From the NCBI GenBank assembly GCA_024734495.1, contig JALMQS010000876.1, forward strand, positions 221,216-285,215: a stretch of 64,000 nucleotides of DNA, read 5' to 3'. The translations under genes and the position numbers were made by a program. The DNA comes from Forficula auricularia. Its lineage: Eukaryota > Arthropoda > Insecta > Dermaptera > Forficulidae. The notes under the pieces were generated by a model that did no database searches, was not told where the DNA came from, and was given only the letters and a program-made list of their open reading frames with translations. Each line of letters opens with the position of its first letter. The first letter of the stretch is position 1. Positions 18,460 to 28,900 of the stretch are shown piece by piece.

Positions 18460-19335
18460 ATATAAAGGCTGAAAATAAGTCTTTCAGGCGATTCAAGAGT
18501 TTTATATTACATCGCTCCACTTTTATATTTTTATCAAATTCTTTAACTAGCTTTTTAACGGCTCAATTTTTATCAAGATAATCTGGTGATGTTTTATATT
18601 TCTATAATTAGCATCCTTTTCATATCATTCATATTCCTTAAGGATATCCTTTGCTCTTATGCTCCTACTATCATCTTTACTATTAGCTCAACTTGCTATC
18701 TAATTTTCATCTTCTATATTCTTTATTAATGGAAAGAAATTATATGTTCTTTTATAATAGTCAACATTATAATCATCTTGTAACGTTGACACGTTATTCA
18801 TCATTTAAAATTGTTGTATAAAGGAGTTAAAATTCACGGGATATACTTCTAATTCAACGAGCATAGTTTGAGCACGTCTCTTTCTCCTCTTCAAAAAATG
18901 ATATTCACATTTTTGTTTTGATTCATTTATCAGTCGATCTGCATTTGGTTTTGAGGATCTGAACTTGTTTCAGAAATAAGTAAGTGACCAACGTGCCTTT
19001 AGTGGTAGTTGAGCTGATGGTGAACACTCAATGTGATTAGGTGTTATTTTTTTGGACCGAATTTTAGATGAAGTGTTAATTTTAGGATTTATTAACTTCT
19101 GATTTTATTTCTAGTTTCTCACTAATTACATTCCGTCGGAAATAGCGTTAATGTTTTGAGGGAACTAGCGTAATCGATGATTTGAAGGCTAGGTTGCTGC
19201 TGAGTTTTTGATAATGAAGATTTGATGTTTTAGCAGGAGATCCATCCGCACCATCAAAATATTCAGGTCATTTAACCATGCCTGTTGTTGCAATAACCGA
19301 AGTTATTATTCCTAGTTAGGTTCTTGTCGAATGTC
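18460..19335 (-). pseudogene. Broken copy of an unrecognised coding sequence (copy 1)
   Basis: Minus-strand segments translate into coding-like text in changing frames: EYFDGADGSPAKTS, SSITLVPSK, TPNHIECSPSAQLPLKARW, NADRLINESKQKCEYHFLKR followed by a basic stretch, and YYKRTYNFFPLIKNIEDEN near 18700-18760. Many blocks align with copy 2 (19700-20430), for example the shared sequences agatgaagtgttaattttrg and cattgagtgttcacc/cattgaggtttcaac. Stops and shifts are numerous, so this is a pseudogene or a diverged, multi-exon remnant. I do not recognise the protein. Confidence 0.5.
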
Positions 19336-19699
19336 CTACTACTTGAAGATCCTCCTCCATCGCTGGAACCAGGAGGCGTCGAACTTTGAGATTTTCGCCG
19401 TTAAAACTTGTTTTTCATGTTCACACAATAAAATGATCTTGTGCTTGCATTCACATGGGGTAAGATGTAAAGTATTATCACCATTTGTGATATAGATTGA
19501 AGTGTATTAGTCAAATGGCTTCTATCATTTTCTGTTATACCTTCTTTTGCTAATCGATCAAATGACTCCTTTAACTTGTTGTAAAGTTTGATTGCTATGT
19601 AAATAGATGAATCTCTTAGTAAAGATCATATATAACATTTGATGAGACGACGATGATAAAATCCACTAAAACTGGTTCCCATAAGAGCTGAATATCACA

Positions 19700-20430
19700 C
19701 AGCTCATGTCAGTAGTTAACACTCGTAGTATGGTTGCACATTCTCGCTTCCAATGGCTTTAATACCACGTAGTTTGGATTTCGCAGTACAAATATTTTCT
19801 TTGATTCATTTATCGGTCGATCTACATTTGAACTTTTGAGATCTAGACTTGTTTTAGAGGAAATAAATGGTAATAACGTGTTGCTGGTGGTGGTTGAGTT
19901 GATGGTTGAAACCTCAATGTGATTAGGTGTTATTTTAGATGAAGTGTTAATTTTGGGATTCTTAACATGAATAATGTTGTTGTTATTATTATTAGATAAT
20001 GTTCGTGTATAGAGGCGCTTCTCTTTCACTAATGAACCAAAGACTTTGCCGAGTAGTTCCGTTTGTTCTAGGCACTTGTTCGGGTCCGATAGTTCTTTCT
20101 CACTCATTGGAATTCGAGGAATATTAACTTCTGATTTATTTCTGGTTTCTCACTAAGTACATTCCCGTCGGAAATGGCGTTAATGTTTTGAGACTTAGAG
20201 TAATCAGTGATTGCGCTAGGTTTAACAAAGGTTTTGATAGTTAGAGATTCGCTGTTTTTAGCAGGAAGCATCGGACCTTCAAAATATCCGAGTCGTTTAA
20301 CCGTGCCTGTTGTCGCACTTCATTTTAACAACATTTGGTGAGAACTCCACGACGATGATGATGAATGGACAAGCTTTTTCGGTCGTGTGGTGATTCGTAA
20401 AATTCCATTAATAGCTGGTTCCCCCATTTT
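19700..20430 (-). pseudogene. Broken copy of an unrecognised coding sequence (copy 2)
   Basis: A good splice acceptor (atttttcag) lies at 20426-20432, just before ATG reading MGEPAINGILRITTRPKKL. A TGA interrupts after 35 codons, and the frame then reads VKRLGYFEGPMLPAKNSE and SQNINAISDGNVLSEKPEIN. A one-base shift leads to IPRIPMSEKELSDP and a 132-codon open frame (20107-19709) with an asparagine run, ending in SVNY. The open half may be under weak constraint, but the frame breaks argue for a pseudogene. The order of motifs matches copy 1 (KRxxYFxG, ISDGNV, KINTSSKITPNHIE, NxDRxINESK). I cannot identify the family. Confidence 0.5.
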
Positions 20431-20885
20431 CTGAAAAATAAAATTTTTTAATTTAAAATCATCATCATTAGAATTTTATTTATTTTTCTTAGAAAGACGG
20501 AATGGTAAGCGAAATGAGTAGGTTATAATGAAAGGCCGTCCAAATTATTGAAATTTTCGTATTCAAATACCTACGTTTCGGAGACTTTTCACTAAATTGA
20601 AAGATTTTTGTACCACGTGGCAATTTGTATATATTGAAGGAGACAATAAAAGAGTGTGTCTTCTGCTGGAATTATTTTAATATATATATATAGGTAATTA
20701 ATAATAGTTTTATCTAAAAATATCGAAGATAATCATCAATCTGTGACTATATGTGTTTGCTAAGAATGTATATTTATAAATTGACAAATATGCAAAAAAA
20801 TGACTTTGTTTGAGCACTGAGTAAGTCAACAAAGTTGACGAAATGTTGGCATAAAATAAAAAATACTTGCATAAGCTAATAAAGT

Positions 20886-21125
20886 AAAGGGTGTGTAGTT
20901 TCACACTGAATGAAATAAAAACTCAGAAGGTTTATACAAACTCAATATATTTCGGATTATTAGTCCATCATCAGAAGTTTACAGGTTAAAAACTTTTTTT
21001 AACAAAATATGTTGAGTTTGTATAAACCTCTTTTTTGAGTTTTATTTTCGTTCACTGAGAATACTACTTTTATTAATGAATATCATGTTTCACCTAAAAC
21101 CTACACGACTTTCTCTAAGTAAAAC
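20886..21125. repeat. Compact hammerhead-bearing inverted repeat
   Basis: Left half: agggtgtgtagtttcacac through ctcaatatatttcggattat. Right half: ttgagtttgtataaacctc through the inverse of the tttcac end. Flanking text cctaaaacctacacgacttt matches 12125-12160 and 47785-47820. It is the shortest member of the family seen at 10524-10692 and 47770-49150. The minus strand carries a hammerhead-like motif at 20937-20982. Confidence 0.65.
20937..20982 (-). ncRNA. Hammerhead ribozyme-like motif, minus strand
   Basis: Core CTGATGA, stem II around GGACTAATAATCC, and GAAA, as at 10571-10616. Stem I has one G-U pair at its base because the strand reads GTAAACTT. A degenerate relative of another hammerhead family lies close by at 20818-20850 (stem II GTCAACAAAGTTGAC, then GAAA, but a damaged first core). 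Confidence 0.45.
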
Positions 21126-22514
21126 TTGCATAGTCTGTTAATATTTGCATAAGGTTGCATAAGTTGACCTTATTTGCCTACAATTTATTAATTTAATCGA
21201 TGGACATAAAAAATCACAAAATGTTTATATATAATATTTATTAGTAATGAAGCTGTTGAATGGTTTATTTTTGTGGTTAATTTGATTAAAGTTTAAGTTT
21301 TTATTTAAATCACACATGTTTAAATATGAAAGAGTAAAGTTTTTTCATAAAAATTTATAAATTGAATAGAATATAAATCTTAAAATAAGAGAATTTGAAT
21401 TAAGTCAAGTTTTCAAAAACTTACTTGAATTTCATAATATAAAAGAATTAAAATAAAAAATAAGCGAGTATTATTTTAAATGAGGAATTTCTAACAATCA
21501 TAATGTATTAAAAAAACTACTACTAACCTGATAAAATATTCACCAAATATGTTTAAAAGCGTATGAGACTTTTATAATAATACAAAGAAACTTGAATGGA
21601 AGTTTATGTGAGGAATCCAAATGGAAAAACTTGAATGTCTATATAGCTAGAATGTTGTTGAAAACACTAATATGATATCTTGGTAAGAATGTCTAAGTAA
21701 GAAAGCTAAGGTTACAGTAATGACCATGTAGGGGGCGCTAGGTAAGAAAGTCAACAACGACACCTCACATTCCAAAAGCGCTATTTGAATATGAAAATAA
21801 TATATTTATAATTATTTAGACCGAATCACACCCTTCCATGATTTTCTTAATATAACAGGCTCCCAAAAACCCAGATAAAATTTAATTAACAAAAATTTTA
21901 ATATTCAGAAATTCTAGGTGCAATTAGTAACAATTTCGAAATTTAAATTGAGATATTTTTGTCAATGTTGAGCTTAATTAGTTTCTAAAAAAATAGTTTT
22001 AAAAACAACGTTTTAATCAATAAATAATTTTATTTCCAAAATGAATAACTCTTTTCATATTTAGTATTTTATTTTAAAATCACACGTTTTAAAAATTTCA
22101 GGAATTTCCGGAAGTTTGATGCATTTTCTAGTTAATTATTCGGTTGAATTCAATTGTTATTTTATTTGGTTTATCTTCCCCTCCTGCACCAAATCTACCA
22201 GCATTTGCAGGCACTTTTAAACTTCTAGAAGCACCTGATCCTTCTGATTAATATAATCAAATTTAATTTAAACTTTTTCAATCATGTTATATGTTGTTTT
22301 AAAAATAAATATAAAAACAAATTTATTTAGATAAGAAATTTATTATTTAAAAATATAAAACATTTAAATTAAATCTAGAAATACATATTATAATAAAATT
22401 ATTGTAATTAGATTTGACTATAACAAGTCAACTATTAACAGAATAAGTAGCTATTACCATAATTTTGGTAAATCCATTATCAAAATATATGAATAAGTAT
22501 ATATCTAGTAGATT
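21126..22514. other. Gene-free flank downstream of the cullin gene
   Basis: AT-rich sequence with no recognised element. It should contain the cullin 3' UTR and polyadenylation site on the minus strand just below 22515. AATAAA-like words are too frequent here to choose one. Confidence 0.4.
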
Positions 22515-22959
22515 TCATGAATAAGTAATTTCAACAGTATTGTATTCTTCATGGAATATAATTAAATTCGTCCGAACAGTTCGGATTACGTGAATAAAAC
22601 CCTTTTCAATCAAATAGTCACTACATCATTTAATTGTCTTGATGTCCATGAGAGAAGATCCCTTTTGGTTGAGAAAGAACCTAAAATAACAAATTATCAT
22701 TAGTTTATATTCATTTATGAGTAAGTAATGTTAAGATAAATCAATTCAACTCACCTCCTGGATAAGTTCCGTATCTCTAAAGGTTTTTCGTGCTCTCATA
22801 ATCCGTATTGTGGTTTTTCCTTTCTGAGTCAACATTGCCCTGGATAAGTCTCGCCTTTTTTCGAATATCTCGCTTTTGAGGGCGAGCACCCAGTTTAAAT
22901 TTTGTAAATTCATTCGTAAATTCCCGATTTAGAGATAAGACGGTTTCAGGCAAAATAGT
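22515..22959 (-). pseudogene. Cullin winged-helix B tail with two frameshifts, a stop and a lost NEDD8 site
   Basis: Exon 12 begins in frame (TILPETVLSLNREFTNEF), but its cullin-like continuation SRAMLTQKGKTTIRIMRARK lies one base out of frame. Removing one A from the six-A run at 22861-22856 joins the frames and makes the exon 204 nt, restoring phase 0 at both ends. In exon 13 VLSQPKG is followed, one base out, by SLMDIKTIK, a TGA at 22628-22626, then CSDYLIEKGFIHVIRT. This matches the usual cullin end except for the stop. Without correction the protein would end at the TAG at 22779-22777. The neddylation motif, normally IMK.RK, reads IMRARK (AGA at 22796-22794). Either sequencing or assembly errors or real decay could explain the shifts; the K-to-R change is a clean substitution. 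Confidence 0.75.
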
Positions 22960-25900
22960 CTACGAAAAAGATTTAAAATTTATTAATTAATTAAATGTAT
23001 AAAAATAAATAAGTATATATTCGAAATGTGTTGTAGATATTTAGTTTAGCCAAGTGGCTCTTAAATTGTAATTTCTTCAATTTTAAAATTTAATTTATCT
23101 ATTTAGGTAGGTATATAGGTAGGTAGGTATGTGAATAAAAAATGAAATTACCAGAGTGTTCGATTTGATCAATTTGTTTTGAACCAGGCTTGAAACATTT
23201 TTCAAAAATTGATCAGAATCAAGTTGTAATGTATCCTGAACATCCTTGCCTGTTAAAGTTACGTCATTTTCAAAAAGAAGAAGTATTGCCATTTGAAAAG
23301 TAGACATTGTAATGAGATATGGTTTGTCCAGATATGTAAGATGGACTTGACCTAAAAATAGAAAGAAAAAATTAATAATAATCAAAAAATAAATATATAG
23401 TATGGTATAAAACAAAAAATAAAACAGATAGAGGTATCTACCTTGAGATAAATGATGCAACCAAGTGAGTTTTCTGCCACTAAATTGTCCTTTATAGAAG
23501 TCTTCAAACTAAAATTTAAAAGAATTAAAATTAAATAAATAAATAAATAAATAAAGATTGTTGAAATATTAAATAAGATAGAAATTTACCTTTTGAATAG
23601 AAGTTGTCAATTTATGTGGGAGAGCCAAAGAGGGAATCGTCGTTTTTATAGGCCAAGTACCACCCTTGAAAAATTAAAAATTAAAATTATTTTAATCAAA
23701 TAGAATTAGCTAAAATATTTATAAATTTTACACATATTTATAAAATACTTACTCGTAAAAGTTGAATAGAAAAATCAATTCCTAATTCAATATTGTCATT
23801 AATTATATTCGTGTTGAATTGGTTAGTCAGATCAGCTGAAAGGGTCGTGTCCTTGACCATTTGATTCAGTTTGCTGGTAAATTCAAAGCCACAGATTTTC
23901 TGAAATAAAAAAAAAATTGGAAAATTTTATTAGGCTAATATTTTACTTTTTTCTATAGAGGGGGGTCTTATTGAATTGCTTATTCAATTTTTTGATGAAA
24001 AGCTCATTTCGTAATATTGAAGTTAAAGATTAGCTTCAATTAATTATAAAATTACGTTCCTTTGATGTACAAAGTAGTGTTTCATCAAAATATAACAAAT
24101 TTAAAAAATAAATTAGCTATCTTTTATAAAACTTACCGTAAGCCGAGTAATCATAGCTGCTTCAACTTCTAAAGATTGACTTTTCTGTTGTAGTAATCTT
24201 CCGGCTAACAATCCTTTGTACATTTGCTCAAATTTGTCTTTATCCTTAATATATTCAAAAATTATGATAGCCTTTGAAAGCTTGTCTTCGATATTGTATT
24301 CAGGAATATTTTTTGAGGATTTTTTGAGAACACCATCACAATACTTTACTAGCTATAAAAAACAAAACAAAAAAGACAATATTAATACGATTAATCAAAT
24401 TTTATACAAATAATATAATAATGCAAACAAACAAACAAACAAACTTACCAAATCAAGAGATGGGCAATTTCTATCAGGATTTGAATTGTGATTTATGACA
24501 GACCCACATGTTTGATCTATAACTCTAATAAATTCTTTATCTCCGTGAAAAAATTGTTCAATGAACTCATAATTCTTGGCATGAAAAGCCATTATCCTAT
24601 TTACAAATTCCTCTGGGGATTTTGGACCATCTGGCCCAGGAGCTGAAATTTTAAGTAACATTTCTCCAGGCTGCTTCATATAATCTCCAAACTGTTTCAT
24701 AACAGCAGGAAATCCTCCTTCGACAGATTTCACTAGGCCATAGAGCAAGGATAGATCTGACCATCGTTTTTCAGCTATTATCGGGGAACATTCCTCCAGC
24801 AACCGTGGTAAAACATTGGAAATGAGAATTTTCTTAAATCTTACTCCAAGTACGTTATAAGAGCTAAAAATAAGAAAAAATATTTATTAATTATTGAAAA
24901 CACCTTCTTGAATGTATTGATTAGTGGATTTTGAATACAACCTTTGATCTATGAATTGTGAGCACCGTAGATTCTCTTTCTCTCGAAGTTGAGTCACCTT
25001 TTTCATATATTCAATCATGTTACCTTCCGAGAGAAACCTTTCGGATTCCTTTTGATAGTATTCGACACTCAGAGCAATGAAGGGCTTTTCAAATTTATCT
25101 TGATAAAACTAAAAAAAATAACAGGAATTTATTAATGATTAATTCTTTTTTTTTTTTGAAAAATTACAAAGATATGTATTAGCTAATCATCTACACCAGG
25201 GGTGTTTAACCTTTTGACTAACACGGGCCGCAAAAACAAATCCCTTGAGCCGCAGATAAAATAAAAAGATCGTAGGGAGTTGGAATTGAATTAAAATTAA
25301 ATACAAAGTTTTTATTTAAATAGGCCAAACGTTTCGTTGCTGGTTCGAAACTTTTTCAGTGGCTGAAATAGCGAAACAAAGCCGTTAGACATCTTTTTAT
25401 TATTTCATTTTTACATAAAGTCCAATGGTAAGTAAGGTTAGTTTTTCTCACCTCATTTATTAAACTTATCTGTCTGGGGTTTTGACTAAGGACGTTATTT
25501 GGGAGGTTAAATATTGAAAAATAAATGAGCTTCTTAATATTCTTTATTCAATTTGATTCTTTTAATTAATTTAACGGGAAAGATTTATATTATGTTAAAT
25601 GTTTTATATAATTTTATAAAATTGAGTGATTTGTAAAGATACTGTTTGAAAATGATTTTCCTCTTAGTCAAAACCCCAGACAGATAAGTTTAATAAATGA
25701 GGTGAGAAAAACTAACCTTACTTACCATTGGACTTTTTGTAAAAATGAAATAATTGCGATTAATAAAAAGATGTCTAACGACTATGTTTCGCTATTTCAG
25801 TCACTGAAGAAGTTTCGAACCAGCAACGAAACGTTTGGCCTAATTAAATAAAAACTTTGTCAAATAGGAGAATTGATAGCTCCAAAATATAAAAAACGAG

Positions 25901-28900
25901 AGACGTTTCAGACGTGACTCACAGCCATCTTCAGTCTCACTGTTGTAAATACAAGTGCGTTTGTATGCAAAACTCATTTTTAAACATTTAAGGTCCACCA
26001 GTTCATCAAATATTTATAGGAAGATATTGTATACATTTAATATGATTTGACTATGTTTTTGTTTGTTATATTGAGTTGTTTCCTGAGCCATTTTCCCTTA
26101 TTTTTACCAATGTGGAAATTTTGGAACGGTCGGAGATGATTCCGGCCATCATCCAATACCAGATTGATATCCGAAAGCAGTGTCTGTCTTGTGTCAAAAT
26201 GATCAGACTATGCAGACATCAGATTCTACCTTCGTCGGGGACAATAAACGGTTATCCAATAGAAACTGTTTTCCCGTGTCGTTCTGACACAATTTTCTTA
26301 TGTCAATCTGATCCTGTTTTCCATTGTCGTTCTGACACAATTTACTGATGTCAATCTGATCCTGTTTTCCAATGTCGTTCTGACACAAATTTCTGATATC
26401 AAAATGATACTGTTTTCCAGTATCGTTCTGACACAAATTTTTGATGTCAATCTGATCCTGTTTTCCATTGTCGTTCTGACACAATTTACTGATATCAATC
26501 TGATCCTGTTTTCCAATGTCGTTCTGACACAAATTTCTGATTTCAAAATGATACTGTTTTCCAGTATCGTTCTGACACAAATTTCTGATGTCAAACTGAT
26601 GCTGTTTTCAAGTATCGTTAGGACAACAAAATGATCAGATCTATCCGACATCAGATTCTATTTTCGCCCGAGACAATAATCGGTAACCCAATAGACACAA
26701 ATATATTTGGGTAATCTGATTTTTTTGATCTTATCTTTTAATTGATTTTTGATGAACTGGTGAAGCTTAAATACATGTCATATATTTAAAAATGAGTTTT
26801 TCATAAAAACGTACATATATATACAACAGTGAGACTGAAGATGGCTGTGAGTCTCGGCTGAAACGTCTCTCGTTTGTACTTAGTAAATAAAGAAAATGCT
26901 CCATCTATGTATTTAATTTAAAGTCAATTCCAACTCCATACAATCCCTTTAATAAAAGCTACCCTTCTATTATATTATCCAATTATTTAAAAACAAAAAA
27001 AATTTGGTCATATTGTATCAGAGATAAGTTTTTCAGTAAGTATATATAAAAATCTTAAATGTTTTAAAGAAATTTATAATTTTATGTCGTCCCGCATTCA
27101 TTACAGTACTGGGACGCATACGGCCCTCGGGTTGGACAGCCCTGATCTACACTGTGTAGACATTTTTATTTTGAACATTAAATGAAATTGTACTAACCTT
27201 CATCTTGTTATAACCTTTCTTATAAACTTCCACATCAATAAATGACTGGATGACTCCTCCGATTATAGTTGAATAATCTTCTCCAGAATCACCGGTTCTA
27301 TCCAGGTGGATACCTTCAAAAATTTCATTTAATATTTTTTCATGAAAAAATATCATCATATTGTCTTTCCATAATTGTAGACCTGAGAAGAAAAAAAATT
27401 ATTATTTTAAACCTTTTAAAAATTTAAATTAAATAATAATATGGTTTACAAATCTTACCCAATTCTCCAACGAGTTTTCTGTTTCCAGCTCCAGTATAAG
27501 AATTGCCATCTATAACATAATGACCTATTTCGTTTTTCTTCTCTTCAAATATGTAATTTAAATACCTAAGAAAATAATTATTATTAATAATATTATATAT
27601 TTAAAAAATAAAAAAATAAGCTGACGTGTTCTGATGTGGCCATCCACTTGTCTTTACCATACAACCTGGCCCCCAATATTATTTATACTCATGTAGGGGG
27701 GTTAGTTTTTGCATTTTAGACTTCTGGGGGTTCACTGATTATGTATACAAAATTTGGTTGCGTTTCCTTAAATGGCCTAGATTTTTAATTTTTAACCCCT
27801 CTACCCCCCTTAATTTTGGGTCGATTTGCACCAAAATCTAATCAGCTCTTAATGGACCAAACTACGTGTGAAATTTGGTTTCGATATTCAGACTAGTTTT
27901 TGAGCTAGCTCGTCCGCAAAAATTTGGTAACGCACATACTAACAGACATTTTGACTAAACAATTATTATCTCAAAAAATATAATTTTTTCGATGTTTACT
28001 TATGAAAGCTTTTTTGTAGAACAAAATGCCATGGTTTAGCTCAATTTTTCTCTTCGAAATATTTTAAGCCGTTTTTGAGATATTTTGAAAAGAATGAAGG
28101 AAAAAAACACTTTTTTCATGCACGATTACAATACTTGACCATACCCTGTTTGGTAAAGTGAAAGATGTACATATACGACTGTTTTCATACTAGCGACTAA
28201 ATCGCATAGCCGTATATATAATATTTTATTTGTTTGAGACTAAAGTTTTTAAAATTGTATCTTTATCGGCTGATTAAGAACAAAACATTTTAAATATTCA
28301 TGCGATACTGACCACATTAAAAATAATATTTATAATTAAAAAAAACAGACTGATGAAGGCCAAGCCCTCGAAAATAGTCTCAAACAAATAAAAATTATAT
28401 ATACATTTGATTTAGTTATATGTGTGGATGTTTATTTGCATCAAGCAGAGGAAAACCTCTTTGTGTATCAAAAAACTTGAAAGCTTATTCTAGGTCGACA
28501 AACGGTAGCGTAGTTTAGTTTCCCCATCGATATAAGTAATTATATTTTTTCATATAATAAATTTTTTTGAGTTATAAGACTGTCTCAAGATAAAAAAAAA
28601 ATCCCCCGGTATAGTATAAGGATATCACATCAGATATTCATTTAAAATTCATTTTTATATACAACGAATATGGGAAAATAAAAATTAGTGAATTAAAGAA
28701 ATAATTCTTATAAATTTGAATCTGAAAGCTTTACTTTACTTTCAACAACATGTTACTATTACAAATTTCGTTTAATTCGATTTGTATATAAATGAACTAG
28801 TAACCTTTGAGCCCAACATTGTCAGGGGTGAATTGAACCCTTTGAGTAAATAGTTGTATCTTGCTAGGCAAAAATCATTTATTTTATTTTAATTTTTCTA

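Larger units (their letters stand above)
25868..26880. repeat. Inverted repeat with minisatellite core
   Basis: The inverse arms at about 25895-26030 and 26740-26876 carry ctgaagatggctgtgagtc and its complement. Between them is the 48-bp tandem array. The plus-strand arm holds a hammerhead-like motif (26830-26872). Confidence 0.7.
25197..27144. mobile_element. hAT-family element in cullin intron 4, with nested foldbacks
   Basis: The termini CAGGGGTGTTTAACC and GGTTGGACAGCCCTG are hAT-type inverted repeats, and the subterminal gggccgca / gcggccc text is also usual for hAT. The target-site duplication atctacac flanks both ends (25189-25196, 27145-27152). No transposase remnant is visible. The interior has been invaded by a foldback (25303-25860) and a second inverted repeat with a minisatellite core (25868-26880). 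Total intron 4 is 27197-25109. Confidence 0.9.

Noticed and set aside
25296..25345. Hammerhead in the ctggttcgaaac foldback arms
   Set aside because: The GAAAC and CTGAAGA words are present, but no U-H cleavage site with pairing stem I could be formed.
26255..26630. CRISPR-like array
   Set aside because: The repeats are contiguous with no unique spacers, and the genome is eukaryotic.
26203..26651. Open frames on both strands with 16-residue repeats (CQND/KQDQID; CVRTxxEN)
   Set aside because: They are produced by a 48-bp minisatellite whose period is a multiple of three. There is no start context, splice signal or family similarity.
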